Below, piece by piece: positions 10,251-18,235 of a stretch of 64,000 nucleotides of DNA. The notes below the pieces were generated by a model. The model ran no database searches, was not told where the DNA came from, and saw nothing but the letters and a program-made list of their open reading frames with translations. Each line of letters starts with the position of its first letter. The first letter of the stretch is position 1. The position numbers and the translations under genes were made by a program. Origin of the DNA: Spirochaetales bacterium Spiro_07 (lineage in GTDB: Bacteria > Spirochaetota > Spirochaetia > Treponematales > Treponemataceae); NCBI GenBank assembly GCA_001603145.1, contig LVBI01000007.1:58455-122454 (forward strand). The letters run 5' to 3'.

Positions 10251-11849
10251 ATGAAAAATATTACCAAGACTTTTATCAGGGCAGCTGCCCTTGTTGTTTT
10301 TGCTGCAACATGCACCGGCTGCATCAAAAACACAAATGCAAATACATTTATAATCGCCAACGGTACAGAAAAGCCGGTGCTCAATCCGGCTGAAATCAGC
10401 ACGGCAGCAGACGAGCGCATTTACCGCGCCATTTTTGAAGGGCTTGTTTCGCCAGACCCGGTTACAGGCGATGCTGTTCCGGCTCTCGCTGAATCGTGGC
10501 AGCTTGACAAAGGCGCGCGCCGCATCACATTCACTTTAAGACAGGCAAAATGGAGTGACGGCAAGCAGATTACGGCGCAGAACGTAGTTGATTCGTGGTT
10601 TTATCTGATGGAAAACAGCAAGAGCGAGGCGAACCGCAGCCTTATGGGCGAGCTTATCTCCGGCGCACAGGCTTATATGAACAATGCCCTTCCGAAAGAA
10701 AAGGTGGGCATTGCCGCGCTTGACGACCAGACTTTGCGCATAGACTTTGCCACGCCGCGCGCAGACGCAGTGCAGCAGCTTTTGAGCAGCGCGTTCGCCG
10801 TGCTGCCGATGCATCTTATAAATGAAAAACCCGAAAACTGGGCAGAGTCTTCAACAATCGTCACGAACGGCGCGTTCAAGGTTTCCGGCCTTTCTTCAGA
10901 CGGAACTCTGACGCTGCTTGCAAACAGCAAATATTGGAACAAAGATTCAGTTTCGCTTGCGCGCATTATCTTCTTAAAGAAAGGCGCAGACAGCTCGACA
11001 TTCAAAGACTTTAAAGACGGAAAAATCTCATGGATTCCGGATATTCCGTTTGAAAAGATTGGCGAAGTCAAGAGCAACCCATATTTTGTCAGCACACCGA
11101 AGACGGCAGTTCATTACTATTATCTGAACGTAAACCACAAGACACTTTGCAACGCAAAAGTAAGGCAGGCGGTTAACCTTGCAATAGACAGAAACGCGCT
11201 CGTAGACACAATTCTGGGCGGAAACGGCGAGCCGTGCGCTTCGCTTGTGCCGCCGCGCAAAGGCTGGAAAGAAGTGCAGCTACCCGAATTTGACGTTGAA
11301 AAGGCAAAGAAGCTTCTTGCCGAGAGCGGCTTTGCAAAAAGCAAAGACATTGACGAAATCATTTTGGGCTATAACGAAGAAAGTGCAATCTACAAAGCAA
11401 CGGCTGAATTCATCGCAGATTCGCTTAAGAAAAATCTTGGCATAAACGTAACTGTTCAGGCTTCTGACTGGGAAAGTTTTGCTACAAAGCGGCGTGCAAA
11501 TGGCTTTGACATGGCGCGCGGCGGCTGGCAGAGCAGCATCAACGAGCCGACGGGCTTTCTTCTTCAGCTTGTTTCAACTGACAAAGAGAATGCGGGCCGC
11601 TACAACAACCCGGCTTTTGATTCGCTTTTGCGCACGGCAAGCAGAACAACAGAAAATGCGGAGCGGCTTGCCATTCTGCACGAAGCAGAAAATATTGCGG
11701 TTGCAGAAGACGCGGCGATTCTTCCGCTTTATTTTGAGAAGTCTTATCAGCTTATCAACACAACATTGTGGCAGGGCTGGTACGCCAACCCGGCGGACAT
11801 TCACACGTTTTCAAGCATAAAGCTCAAGGATGTGGAATTGACAAAGTAG
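10251..11849 (+). CDS. Peptide ABC transporter substrate-binding lipoprotein (OppA/DppA family)
   Basis: Lipobox CTGC; NPAEISTAADERIYRAIFEGLVSPDP, FTLRQAKWSDGKQITAQNVVDSW typical of SBP family 5. Confidence 0.92.
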   Translation: MKNITKTFIRAAALVVFAATCTGCIKNTNANTFIIANGTEKPVLNPAEISTAADERIYRAIFEGLVSPDPVTGDAVPALAESWQLDKGARRITFTLRQAKWSDGKQITAQNVVDSWFYLMENSKSEANRSLMGELISGAQAYMNNALPKEKVGIAALDDQTLRIDFATPRADAVQQLLSSAFAVLPMHLINEKPENWAESSTIVTNGAFKVSGLSSDGTLTLLANSKYWNKDSVSLARIIFLKKGADSSTFKDFKDGKISWIPDIPFEKIGEVKSNPYFVSTPKTAVHYYYLNVNHKTLCNAKVRQAVNLAIDRNALVDTILGGNGEPCASLVPPRKGWKEVQLPEFDVEKAKKLLAESGFAKSKDIDEIILGYNEESAIYKATAEFIADSLKKNLGINVTVQASDWESFATKRRANGFDMARGGWQSSINEPTGFLLQLVSTDKENAGRYNNPAFDSLLRTASRTTENAERLAILHEAENIAVAEDAAILPLYFEKSYQLINTTLWQGWYANPADIHTFSSIKLKDVELTK

Positions 11850-11892
11850 TTTTTGCGCATGTCATTACGGATAACTATTAAATTTGTGCAGT

Positions 11893-11925
11893 AGCGTCAT
11901 TCCGAACTTGTTTCGGAATCTATTG
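11893..11925. repeat. Short palindromic dispersed repeat (TCATTCCGAACTTGTTTCGGAATCT type)
   Basis: Perfect CCGAA/TTCGG stem in an intergenic region, similar to other copies in the window. Confidence 0.7.
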
Positions 11926-12066
11926 CACTGAAACGAAGGTTTTTATTTCAAAAATCTCTAAAAATTCTGCAAAATTGACTTGCGATATTTTTTAAACTGC
12001 TTATAATATTAATAGCTGTTTTTTTACAGCAACTTGATGAACGCAAACAACTACAAGGAGATAATT

Positions 12067-12228
12067 ATGATAGAGAGAATGCAATGCGACAGCTGCGGCT
12101 ATGTTTATGACGCAAACGACGGCGATCCAAAAGCCAACGTAGCACCTGGCACAAAATGGGCAGATGTTCCTGCTGATTACAAATGCCCTCAGTGCGGAGC
12201 AGGAAAAGACAAATTCATTACTGAATAA
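12067..12228 (+). CDS. Rubredoxin
   Basis: MIERMQCDSCGYVYDANDGDP...YKCPQCGAGKDKF: two CxxC(G) knuckles. Confidence 0.95.
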   Translation: MIERMQCDSCGYVYDANDGDPKANVAPGTKWADVPADYKCPQCGAGKDKFITE

Positions 12229-12260
12229 GCTGTCATTTTGAAGAATTAAAATAGTTTTGA

Positions 12261-12306
12261 GGATGCATCTTCAGTTCAGCCCATGCTGACAGAAGGTGCA
12301 TTTTTT
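12261..12306 (+). terminator. Rho-independent terminator after rubredoxin
   Basis: ATGCATCTTC...GAAGGTGCAT followed by T7. Confidence 0.6.
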
Positions 12307-13172
12307 TATTCTGAAAATCGGTTGCTTTTCAAAAGTGAAAACACGCCGCTGTTTGTGCCGGCCGGCACAATTGAAAATGAATCGAATGACGGCGAAATAA
12401 GAAGCTTCTGCGCAAGGCAGTGCTTGAAAAATGCGCCGTAGCTTTCTTTTGAGCCTTTGTATCTAAGATAAGGGCCGATTCTGTGCCAGTACGGCGAAAG
12501 CTCGTTGTCAAACACTGCCCAGTCTTCGGCTGAACGGCTTGGCAGTGTAAGGCGCAAGTCATATACGGCGCGGCAGAACGCTTCGCAAAGCGGTGCGGGT
12601 ATACCGTCGCTTGCGGGCACTTTCTGCTGCAACGCTGAATCTTTGAACGCAAGCACTGTTGCAGGCTGCCAGCTGAACGGCAGCACAATCTCAACGCAAT
12701 CAGTTTTTCTTGAAGCGCACTTTTGCTCTAAGGCGGCGTCTGTGCAATACACAGCCGGTTTCCGCTGTTTTGAATGTGGAAGCGGCGGCAAGTCTAAGCC
12801 GTAATCGAGCCACGGAAGAAACTTCGGCGCATTGCCAACGCTAAGACCGGCGCATTTCAGTGCTTCTGCCACTTTAACTTTATCTGTATAAAAAGCATAA
12901 AACGCAAAGCCGCCGCCAACCAAAGCATTAAGCGCCTTTTTTAGCGCGTGCGGAAACGCTGTACCGTACACGCCTGAAAAACCGCGCTCGATGCTGTTCT
13001 TGAAATACATGCGCGCTTTGCCTGCGCCCCAGCCTAAAACAGCACGGCCGCCGTCAAGCCACAAATCAGTTATGCGGTTGCCGCTTTGTGTATAGAGATA
13101 GCAGCCGCGGACGCGCTTAACCGCGCCGTAGCGTTCAGTCAGTTCTTCCAGCAAATCGAAAGGCTCATTCAT
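12306..13172 (-). CDS. Conserved protein, weakly aminotransferase-like, translationally coupled to gatB
   Basis: ATG overlaps the gatB stop (TAATG); N-terminus RGCYLYTQSGNRITDLWLDGGRAVLGWG resembles the N-terminal region of class-III aminotransferases; no PLP-lysine motif recognised. Confidence 0.6.
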   Translation of the reverse strand: MNEPFDLLEELTERYGAVKRVRGCYLYTQSGNRITDLWLDGGRAVLGWGAGKARMYFKNSIERGFSGVYGTAFPHALKKALNALVGGGFAFYAFYTDKVKVAEALKCAGLSVGNAPKFLPWLDYGLDLPPLPHSKQRKPAVYCTDAALEQKCASRKTDCVEIVLPFSWQPATVLAFKDSALQQKVPASDGIPAPLCEAFCRAVYDLRLTLPSRSAEDWAVFDNELSPYWHRIGPYLRYKGSKESYGAFFKHCLAQKLLISPSFDSFSIVPAGTNSGVFSLLKSNRFSE

Positions 13173-14629
13173 TACAGTTTTGCAAGCTCTTCGTTGAGAA
13201 GTTTTGTGGCTGTAGCCGGTGTGGCCTTGCCTTTAGACTTTTTCATAACCTGCCCCATGAGCCAGCCCACAACATTAGATTTGCCAGACTTATAATCTGC
13301 AATCGCTTTCGGGTTTTCGGCGATTACTTCTTTTACAAAAGCCGCAATCTCGTCGGTGTTTGTGGTGGCGGCAAGCCCCTTCTCTTTCACGATTTCAGAC
13401 GGCATCTTTGCAGTTGCAATCATTTCAGCAAAAACGTCTTTTGCCTGTTTAGAAGTGATTGTGCCGGCGCAGACAATGTTGACCAAATCTGCAATGTGAT
13501 CAGGCTTAATCGCAATTTCAGTTATATCCTGCTCTTTTTCGTTGAGCACGGCGAGCAGCTCTGCAAGAATCCAGTTTGCGGCCTTCTTCGGGTCTTTAGA
13601 CTTTTTGGCGGCTTCTTCAAACCAAAGCACAAGATTGCGCGATGATGTCAAAGTCTGAACGTCAAAGTCTGAAAGGCCGTATTCTTTCTTTAAGCGCTGA
13701 CGCTTTGCTTCCGGCAGCTCGCCGACCTTTTTGCGTGCTTCTTCAACAAGCTCGCGCGAAACGGTGAACGGCTTAATGTCCGGCTCCGTCGTAAAGCGGT
13801 AGTCAACGAATGAGTTCTTTGTACGCTGAATAACCGTTTCGCCCTTAACTTCGTCCCAGCCCATCGTACGCTTAAAGCCGAGCACAAATTCCTGACGGTC
13901 TGTGTCAAATTCAGCAAGCTGACGCTTAACTTCATAAGAACATGCGTCACGGATTGAGCGGAACGAGTTCAGGTTCTTGATTTCTGAAATCGGCGTTCTG
14001 AATTCCTTGCCGTTTTCCCAAATCTTAAGGTTAATGTTCGCGTCACAGCGCATGTTGCCTTCTTCAAGGTTTCCTTCCGTAACACGTACATAGCGCAAGA
14101 TTTCCTGAACTGTCTGCATGAAAAGCGCAGCTTCTTCCGGCGCATTCATGTCTGGCTTGGTGACAATTTCAATAAGCGGTGTGCCGCTGCGGTTATAGTC
14201 GATATAGCTGTGCGCGCCCTCAAGGTGCAAGCTCTTGCCTACGTCTTCTTCAAGGTGAATACGCTCAATGCGCACGCGCTTGTAGCTGCCGTTTTCAGGC
14301 AAATCTACATAACCGTCTGTGCAGAGCGGCACGTCATATTGCGTAATCTGATAGCCTTTAACCAAGTCAGGGTAAAAATAATGCTTTCTGTCGAATTTCG
14401 TAAATTCTGCGATGTTGCAGTTAAGTGCAAGACCTGCAACCGCGCCAAGCTCTACATAGCCTTTGCTTATGCGCGGCATCGCGCCCGGCAAACCCAAGCA
14501 GACAGGGCAGACGCGCGTATCAGGCATTCCGCCGTAACGGTTTTCGCAAGAGCAGAAAGCCTTTGTCTTTGTCAGCAGCTGACAGTGAATTTCGCAGCCA
14601 ATAATTACTTCGTATTTATCTACACTCAT
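13172..14629 (-). CDS. gatB: Asp/Glu-tRNA amidotransferase subunit B
   Basis: YEVIIGCEIHCQLLTKTKAFCSC...CPVCLGLPGAMP. Confidence 0.96.
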   Translation of the reverse strand: MSVDKYEVIIGCEIHCQLLTKTKAFCSCENRYGGMPDTRVCPVCLGLPGAMPRISKGYVELGAVAGLALNCNIAEFTKFDRKHYFYPDLVKGYQITQYDVPLCTDGYVDLPENGSYKRVRIERIHLEEDVGKSLHLEGAHSYIDYNRSGTPLIEIVTKPDMNAPEEAALFMQTVQEILRYVRVTEGNLEEGNMRCDANINLKIWENGKEFRTPISEIKNLNSFRSIRDACSYEVKRQLAEFDTDRQEFVLGFKRTMGWDEVKGETVIQRTKNSFVDYRFTTEPDIKPFTVSRELVEEARKKVGELPEAKRQRLKKEYGLSDFDVQTLTSSRNLVLWFEEAAKKSKDPKKAANWILAELLAVLNEKEQDITEIAIKPDHIADLVNIVCAGTITSKQAKDVFAEMIATAKMPSEIVKEKGLAATTNTDEIAAFVKEVIAENPKAIADYKSGKSNVVGWLMGQVMKKSKGKATPATATKLLNEELAKL

Positions 14630-16164
14630 TTTGATGACCCCGCAACTTTTGCGATTTCTGAAGCAACTTCAGGATGTGCTTCGTGCCAAGCCTGCGCAAC
14701 CTGCAATAATTCAGCGTCTTTGAAATGTGCGCCTGTAATCTGAATGCCTATCGGCAGCCCTTCTTTTGTAAGCCCCGCCGGAACAGAAACTGAAGGAACG
14801 CGGGCAAGGTTTACGAATGTCGTGAACAAGTCTGAAAGATACATCGCCATCGGGTCGTCAACCTTTGCACCAAGCTTGAACGCGCTCGTCGGGCTTGTCG
14901 GGCAAAGAATCAAGTCATATTTCTTGAAGACTTCGCTTATGTCGCGCTGAATGCGTGCGCGCACCGTCATAGCCTTTTTGTAGCAGTCGCCTGAAAAGTT
15001 AGAAGAAAGCACGTAGTTGCCGATGATGATTCTTCGCTTTACTTCCGCGCCGAAACCTTCGCTTCGGGTCTTTACATAAAGCTCATCGTAGCCTTCGCCG
15101 GGGTCTTTGCGCGCGCCGTAGCGGATGCCGTCGAAGCGGCTCAAGTTAGAAGCAGCTTCTGACAGCGCAATAACGTAATAGCACGCAATCGCCGCATCAA
15201 GCACCGGAATCTCAACAGTTTCTACTGTTGCGCCCTGAGCTGTGAACCACTTTTTAGTTTCTTCAAACCTTTCCATTATTTCAGCATCAAGGCCGTTTGT
15301 TTCAAGAAACTGCTTCGGAATTGCAATTTTCAAGCCTTTAATTGATGCGGCTTCAAATTTGCCAGTTTTCAGCATGTCTTTGCAAGGCGTAACGTCTGTG
15401 TCTGCCGAAGTGTCATCGTAAAAGTCTTCGCCGGCCATAACAGCAAGCGGCAGCGCAATGTCGGCAGGCTCTTTGCCCAAAAGCCCAACCTGGTCAAGCG
15501 ATGAACCGAATGCAACAACGCCCCAGCGGCTCAATGTGCCGTAAGTCGGCTTGTAGCCGTAAATGCCGCAATATGCAGCCGGAAGGCGGACAGAACCGCC
15601 TGTTTCAGTGCCGAGCGCAAACGGAACCTGGCCGCCAGCGACAACAGCCGCCGAACCGCCTGAGCTTCCGCCCGGAGTATAAGCGCGGTTCACCGGGTTG
15701 TGGCTTGCGCCGTAGCATGAATATTCAGTTGAAGAGCCCATCGCGAATTCGTCCATGTTCGTGCGCCCGAAAGGAACGGCACCGGCAGCAATAAGCCGCT
15801 GAATTACAGTCGCGTTATAAGGCGAAACATAGCTTTCAAGAATTTTGCTGCCGCAAGTGCAAGCCTTGCCCTGCACAGAAATATTGTCCTTTACGCCGAA
15901 AGGAATGCCGAGCAAAGGCTTTTTTTCGAACAAAGCTTTAACTGCTGCGTCGCCGCCCTTTCTTGCTTCGGCGATTTCAGCATCGCATGCGGCTGCTTTT
16001 GCGGCAGCGTCTTCGTAAAGGTCTATAAAGCCTTTGAGAGGCTCTGCACTTTTGTTATCTTCCGTAACGATTTTCGTATATTCTTCAACAAGTGCCGCGC
16101 TCGTTACCTTGCCGGAAACAAGCATGTCGCGCACCTGCATCAGTGTCAGTGTACTAAAGTTCAT
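14626..16164 (-). CDS. gatA: Asp/Glu-tRNA amidotransferase subunit A
   Basis: Amidase signature GGSSGGSAAVVAGGQVPFALGTETGGSVRLPAAYCG. Confidence 0.96.
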   Translation of the reverse strand: MNFSTLTLMQVRDMLVSGKVTSAALVEEYTKIVTEDNKSAEPLKGFIDLYEDAAAKAAACDAEIAEARKGGDAAVKALFEKKPLLGIPFGVKDNISVQGKACTCGSKILESYVSPYNATVIQRLIAAGAVPFGRTNMDEFAMGSSTEYSCYGASHNPVNRAYTPGGSSGGSAAVVAGGQVPFALGTETGGSVRLPAAYCGIYGYKPTYGTLSRWGVVAFGSSLDQVGLLGKEPADIALPLAVMAGEDFYDDTSADTDVTPCKDMLKTGKFEAASIKGLKIAIPKQFLETNGLDAEIMERFEETKKWFTAQGATVETVEIPVLDAAIACYYVIALSEAASNLSRFDGIRYGARKDPGEGYDELYVKTRSEGFGAEVKRRIIIGNYVLSSNFSGDCYKKAMTVRARIQRDISEVFKKYDLILCPTSPTSAFKLGAKVDDPMAMYLSDLFTTFVNLARVPSVSVPAGLTKEGLPIGIQITGAHFKDAELLQVAQAWHEAHPEVASEIAKVAGSSK

Positions 16165-16211
16165 CTATTAAACTCCGCTTTATGTAATTAAGTTCAGTAT
16201 AAAGGTGCAGA

Positions 16212-16523
16212 CTAAGCACCGCCGCCGAGAACTTTCGGAACACGGAAATAACCGTCCAAAAATTCAGGCGTAATCTTCTTAACGTCTTTCATCTCAAGAC
16301 CTGCTACAATTTCGTCTTTGCGCAGCGCGTCTGCCGTTGTTGAAGGATAAGCGTCATAAGGGTTTTCATTGTCATTATATGCTGACAATATATCGAAATA
16401 CTCAACAATCTGGTCAACCTGCGATTTAAGCACTTCCATATTTGTACTTTCCGGTGAAAGGCGGGAAAGATACAGCAACGCATCAAGTGTTGTTGAATCT
16501 ATTTTGTGTGATTCAGAATTCAT
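16212..16523 (-). CDS. gatC: Asp/Glu-tRNA amidotransferase subunit C
   Basis: Small protein directly upstream of gatA with GatC-like sequence. Confidence 0.9.
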   Translation of the reverse strand: MNSESHKIDSTTLDALLYLSRLSPESTNMEVLKSQVDQIVEYFDILSAYNDNENPYDAYPSTTADALRKDEIVAGLEMKDVKKITPEFLDGYFRVPKVLGGGA

Positions 16524-16667
16524 ATTTTCCTCGACATTCTAAAATGAGGTCAGCAAGCCGAAAAGCCCACTGCAACAGCTTATCTTAGAATATTTTGCTA
16601 TTTGTTTCAACGTATCAGCAATTTTTTGGCTTTGATTCGTGCCGAGGTTCGTTGATTCAACCGCCAA

Positions 16668-16908
16668 ATGATTGACAAATGCGGCTACGTGCGTGCATTC
16701 TTCGTGCCACCGCGAAGGCATTGCACACGCGCCCGTGCAAAAAGCAGAAGAAACCTTGCGCGCAGAAGGAATCAGCAAAATCTTTTGCCTTGTCTTCAAA
16801 GACAACGAAATTGCAAACTCATTCTGGCAAAAGCAAGGCTACACGTTGCGCACAGACTTGAACTACCGCAACAAAAGCCTGAACGCCGCCGTCCCCCAAG
16901 GCGAGTAA
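16668..16908 (+). pseudogene. GNAT-family acetyltransferase remnant (N-terminal truncation plus frameshift)
   Basis: Frame 1 gives MIDKCGYVRAFFVPP; the homology continues in another frame as REGIAHAPVQKAEETLRAEGISKIFCLVFKDNEIANSFWQKQGYTLRTDLNYRNKSLN. Confidence 0.75.
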
Positions 16909-16937
16909 ACAGCAGCGCAGAGACCATCACATTTTTT

Positions 16938-16979
16938 CGGGGCTAAAACAGTGCAAATTCTACACTTTTTCGGGGCTGA
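16938..16979 (+). repeat. 42-bp dispersed repeat, left copy
   Basis: CGGGGCTAAAACAGTGCAAATTCTACACTTTTTCGGGGCTGA; aligns by eye at 34/42 positions with 20771-20812. Confidence 0.7.
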
Positions 16980-17042
16980 AAAAAACAGGGCTGCCCGAAT
17001 AGACAGCCCTGCAATTAGCGGAAAAAGCGCAAGTTTATGCGC

Positions 17043-17738
17043 TTATTCTGAAACCTTGCCGCGCTTGGCTACGGAATTATTCATTTTTTCGATTTCGGAT
17101 TCGGCTTTTGAAACAAAGTCGCCGTAAACAGCGGCGTTCACAAGGTTCATTGCTGTGAGGTATGCCACAAGCTTGTCGTTAATGGCGGAAAGCAGCGGTT
17201 TCTTGAGAGCGGATGCACTTTCATTCTTGTTTACGTTAGAAGCTGTAAATTCATCGTTCGCCTTGTTGAACTCGTCTTGCGCGGCTCTTAAATCGCTGAT
17301 GTACGAACCAACGCCGTCAAGAGCCTTGATTGAATCAGCAAGTTCCGAAGCTTCATAATCCTTAAGCATACTTTCAATAAAAGAAGATTCGTTCGCATAG
17401 CTTTCAGCTGTAATGCCCTTATACTTGTCGAATACAGCAAGGAGCTTTTCTGCGGCGGCCTTTTTCTCTGCAATTGGAATAACCGAGTAACCGTTAAGCA
17501 AAGTGCCAAGCGAGCGGATAATCTCGTCACGTTTTACATCTGCTTCATCAAGCGTTGAAGCGATTTTGTCAGCTTTGATTGCTATTGTGATTCTTTCAGA
17601 AAGTGACTCAATTTCAGCCATTGTGCTTTTAAGGTAATCATCACCTGCAATGCCGGAATCAGCTTTGTAAAGGCGGATGATAATGTCAGAAATTGTGTCG
17701 AGTTCTGTGACACGGACTGTTGTCCTAATCTTTTTCAT
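17043..17738 (-). CDS. Conserved helical hypothetical protein (DUF6261-like)
   Basis: All-helical, Ala/Glu/Lys-rich 231-aa protein; family assignment from memory. Confidence 0.55.
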   Translation of the reverse strand: MKKIRTTVRVTELDTISDIIIRLYKADSGIAGDDYLKSTMAEIESLSERITIAIKADKIASTLDEADVKRDEIIRSLGTLLNGYSVIPIAEKKAAAEKLLAVFDKYKGITAESYANESSFIESMLKDYEASELADSIKALDGVGSYISDLRAAQDEFNKANDEFTASNVNKNESASALKKPLLSAINDKLVAYLTAMNLVNAAVYGDFVSKAESEIEKMNNSVAKRGKVSE

Positions 17739-17853
17739 AAATTTTCCCTCCTAGTTTTGAATATTTATGAAGTTATCTTAATTATAAAACATGAATTTAA
17801 AATTGTAAAATAAAAGTTAACGGAATGTTAAAATTTTAAGAGTTACGGCTATA

Positions 17854-18112
17854 AAACGTAATGATTACGATTTGCAAAATGAAAGTGAACAATCGTAATG
17901 ATTACGATTTGAGAAAATGGCAAAGTGAGCAATCGTAATGATTACGATTCAAGAAAATGACCAAAGTGAGCAATCGTAATCATTACGATTCAAGAAAATG
18001 ACCAAAGTGAGCAATCGTAATCATTACGATTCAAGAAAATGGCAAAGTGAGCAATCGTAATCATTACGATTCAAGAAAATGACCAAAGTGGGCAATCGTA
18101 ATGATTACGATT
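17854..18112. repeat. Array of seven 19-bp palindromes AATCGTAAT(G/C)ATTACGATT at 37-41 bp intervals
   Basis: Copies at 17854 (one mismatch), 17891, 17931, 17972, 18013, 18053 and 18094, with conserved 21-22 bp spacers (e.g. caagaaaatgaccaaagtgagc). Confidence 0.97.
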
Positions 18113-18146
18113 TGAAAATGCAGAGTGTACATATCACAAACCAAGC

Positions 18147-18175
18147 TTTACAAACTGTGTCATATGACTTAATCT
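18147..18175 (+). promoter_or_regulatory. Putative sigma-70 promoter for the 18236 gene
   Basis: TTTACA-17 bp-TAATCT between the palindrome array and the TTG start. Confidence 0.5.
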
Positions 18176-18235
18176 GATTTTTATAAAAACGAGAAACAAA
18201 TTATAGCGCTCTGTTTAGTGTCGAGAGAATAAAAA

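Noticed and set aside
14210-14743. 177-aa plus-strand ORF
   Set aside because: Antisense to gatB/gatA.
17854-18112. Possible CRISPR array
   Set aside because: Spacers are nearly identical to one another, the repeat is a 19-bp near-perfect palindrome, and no cas genes are nearby; it is a palindromic minisatellite/iteron-like array.
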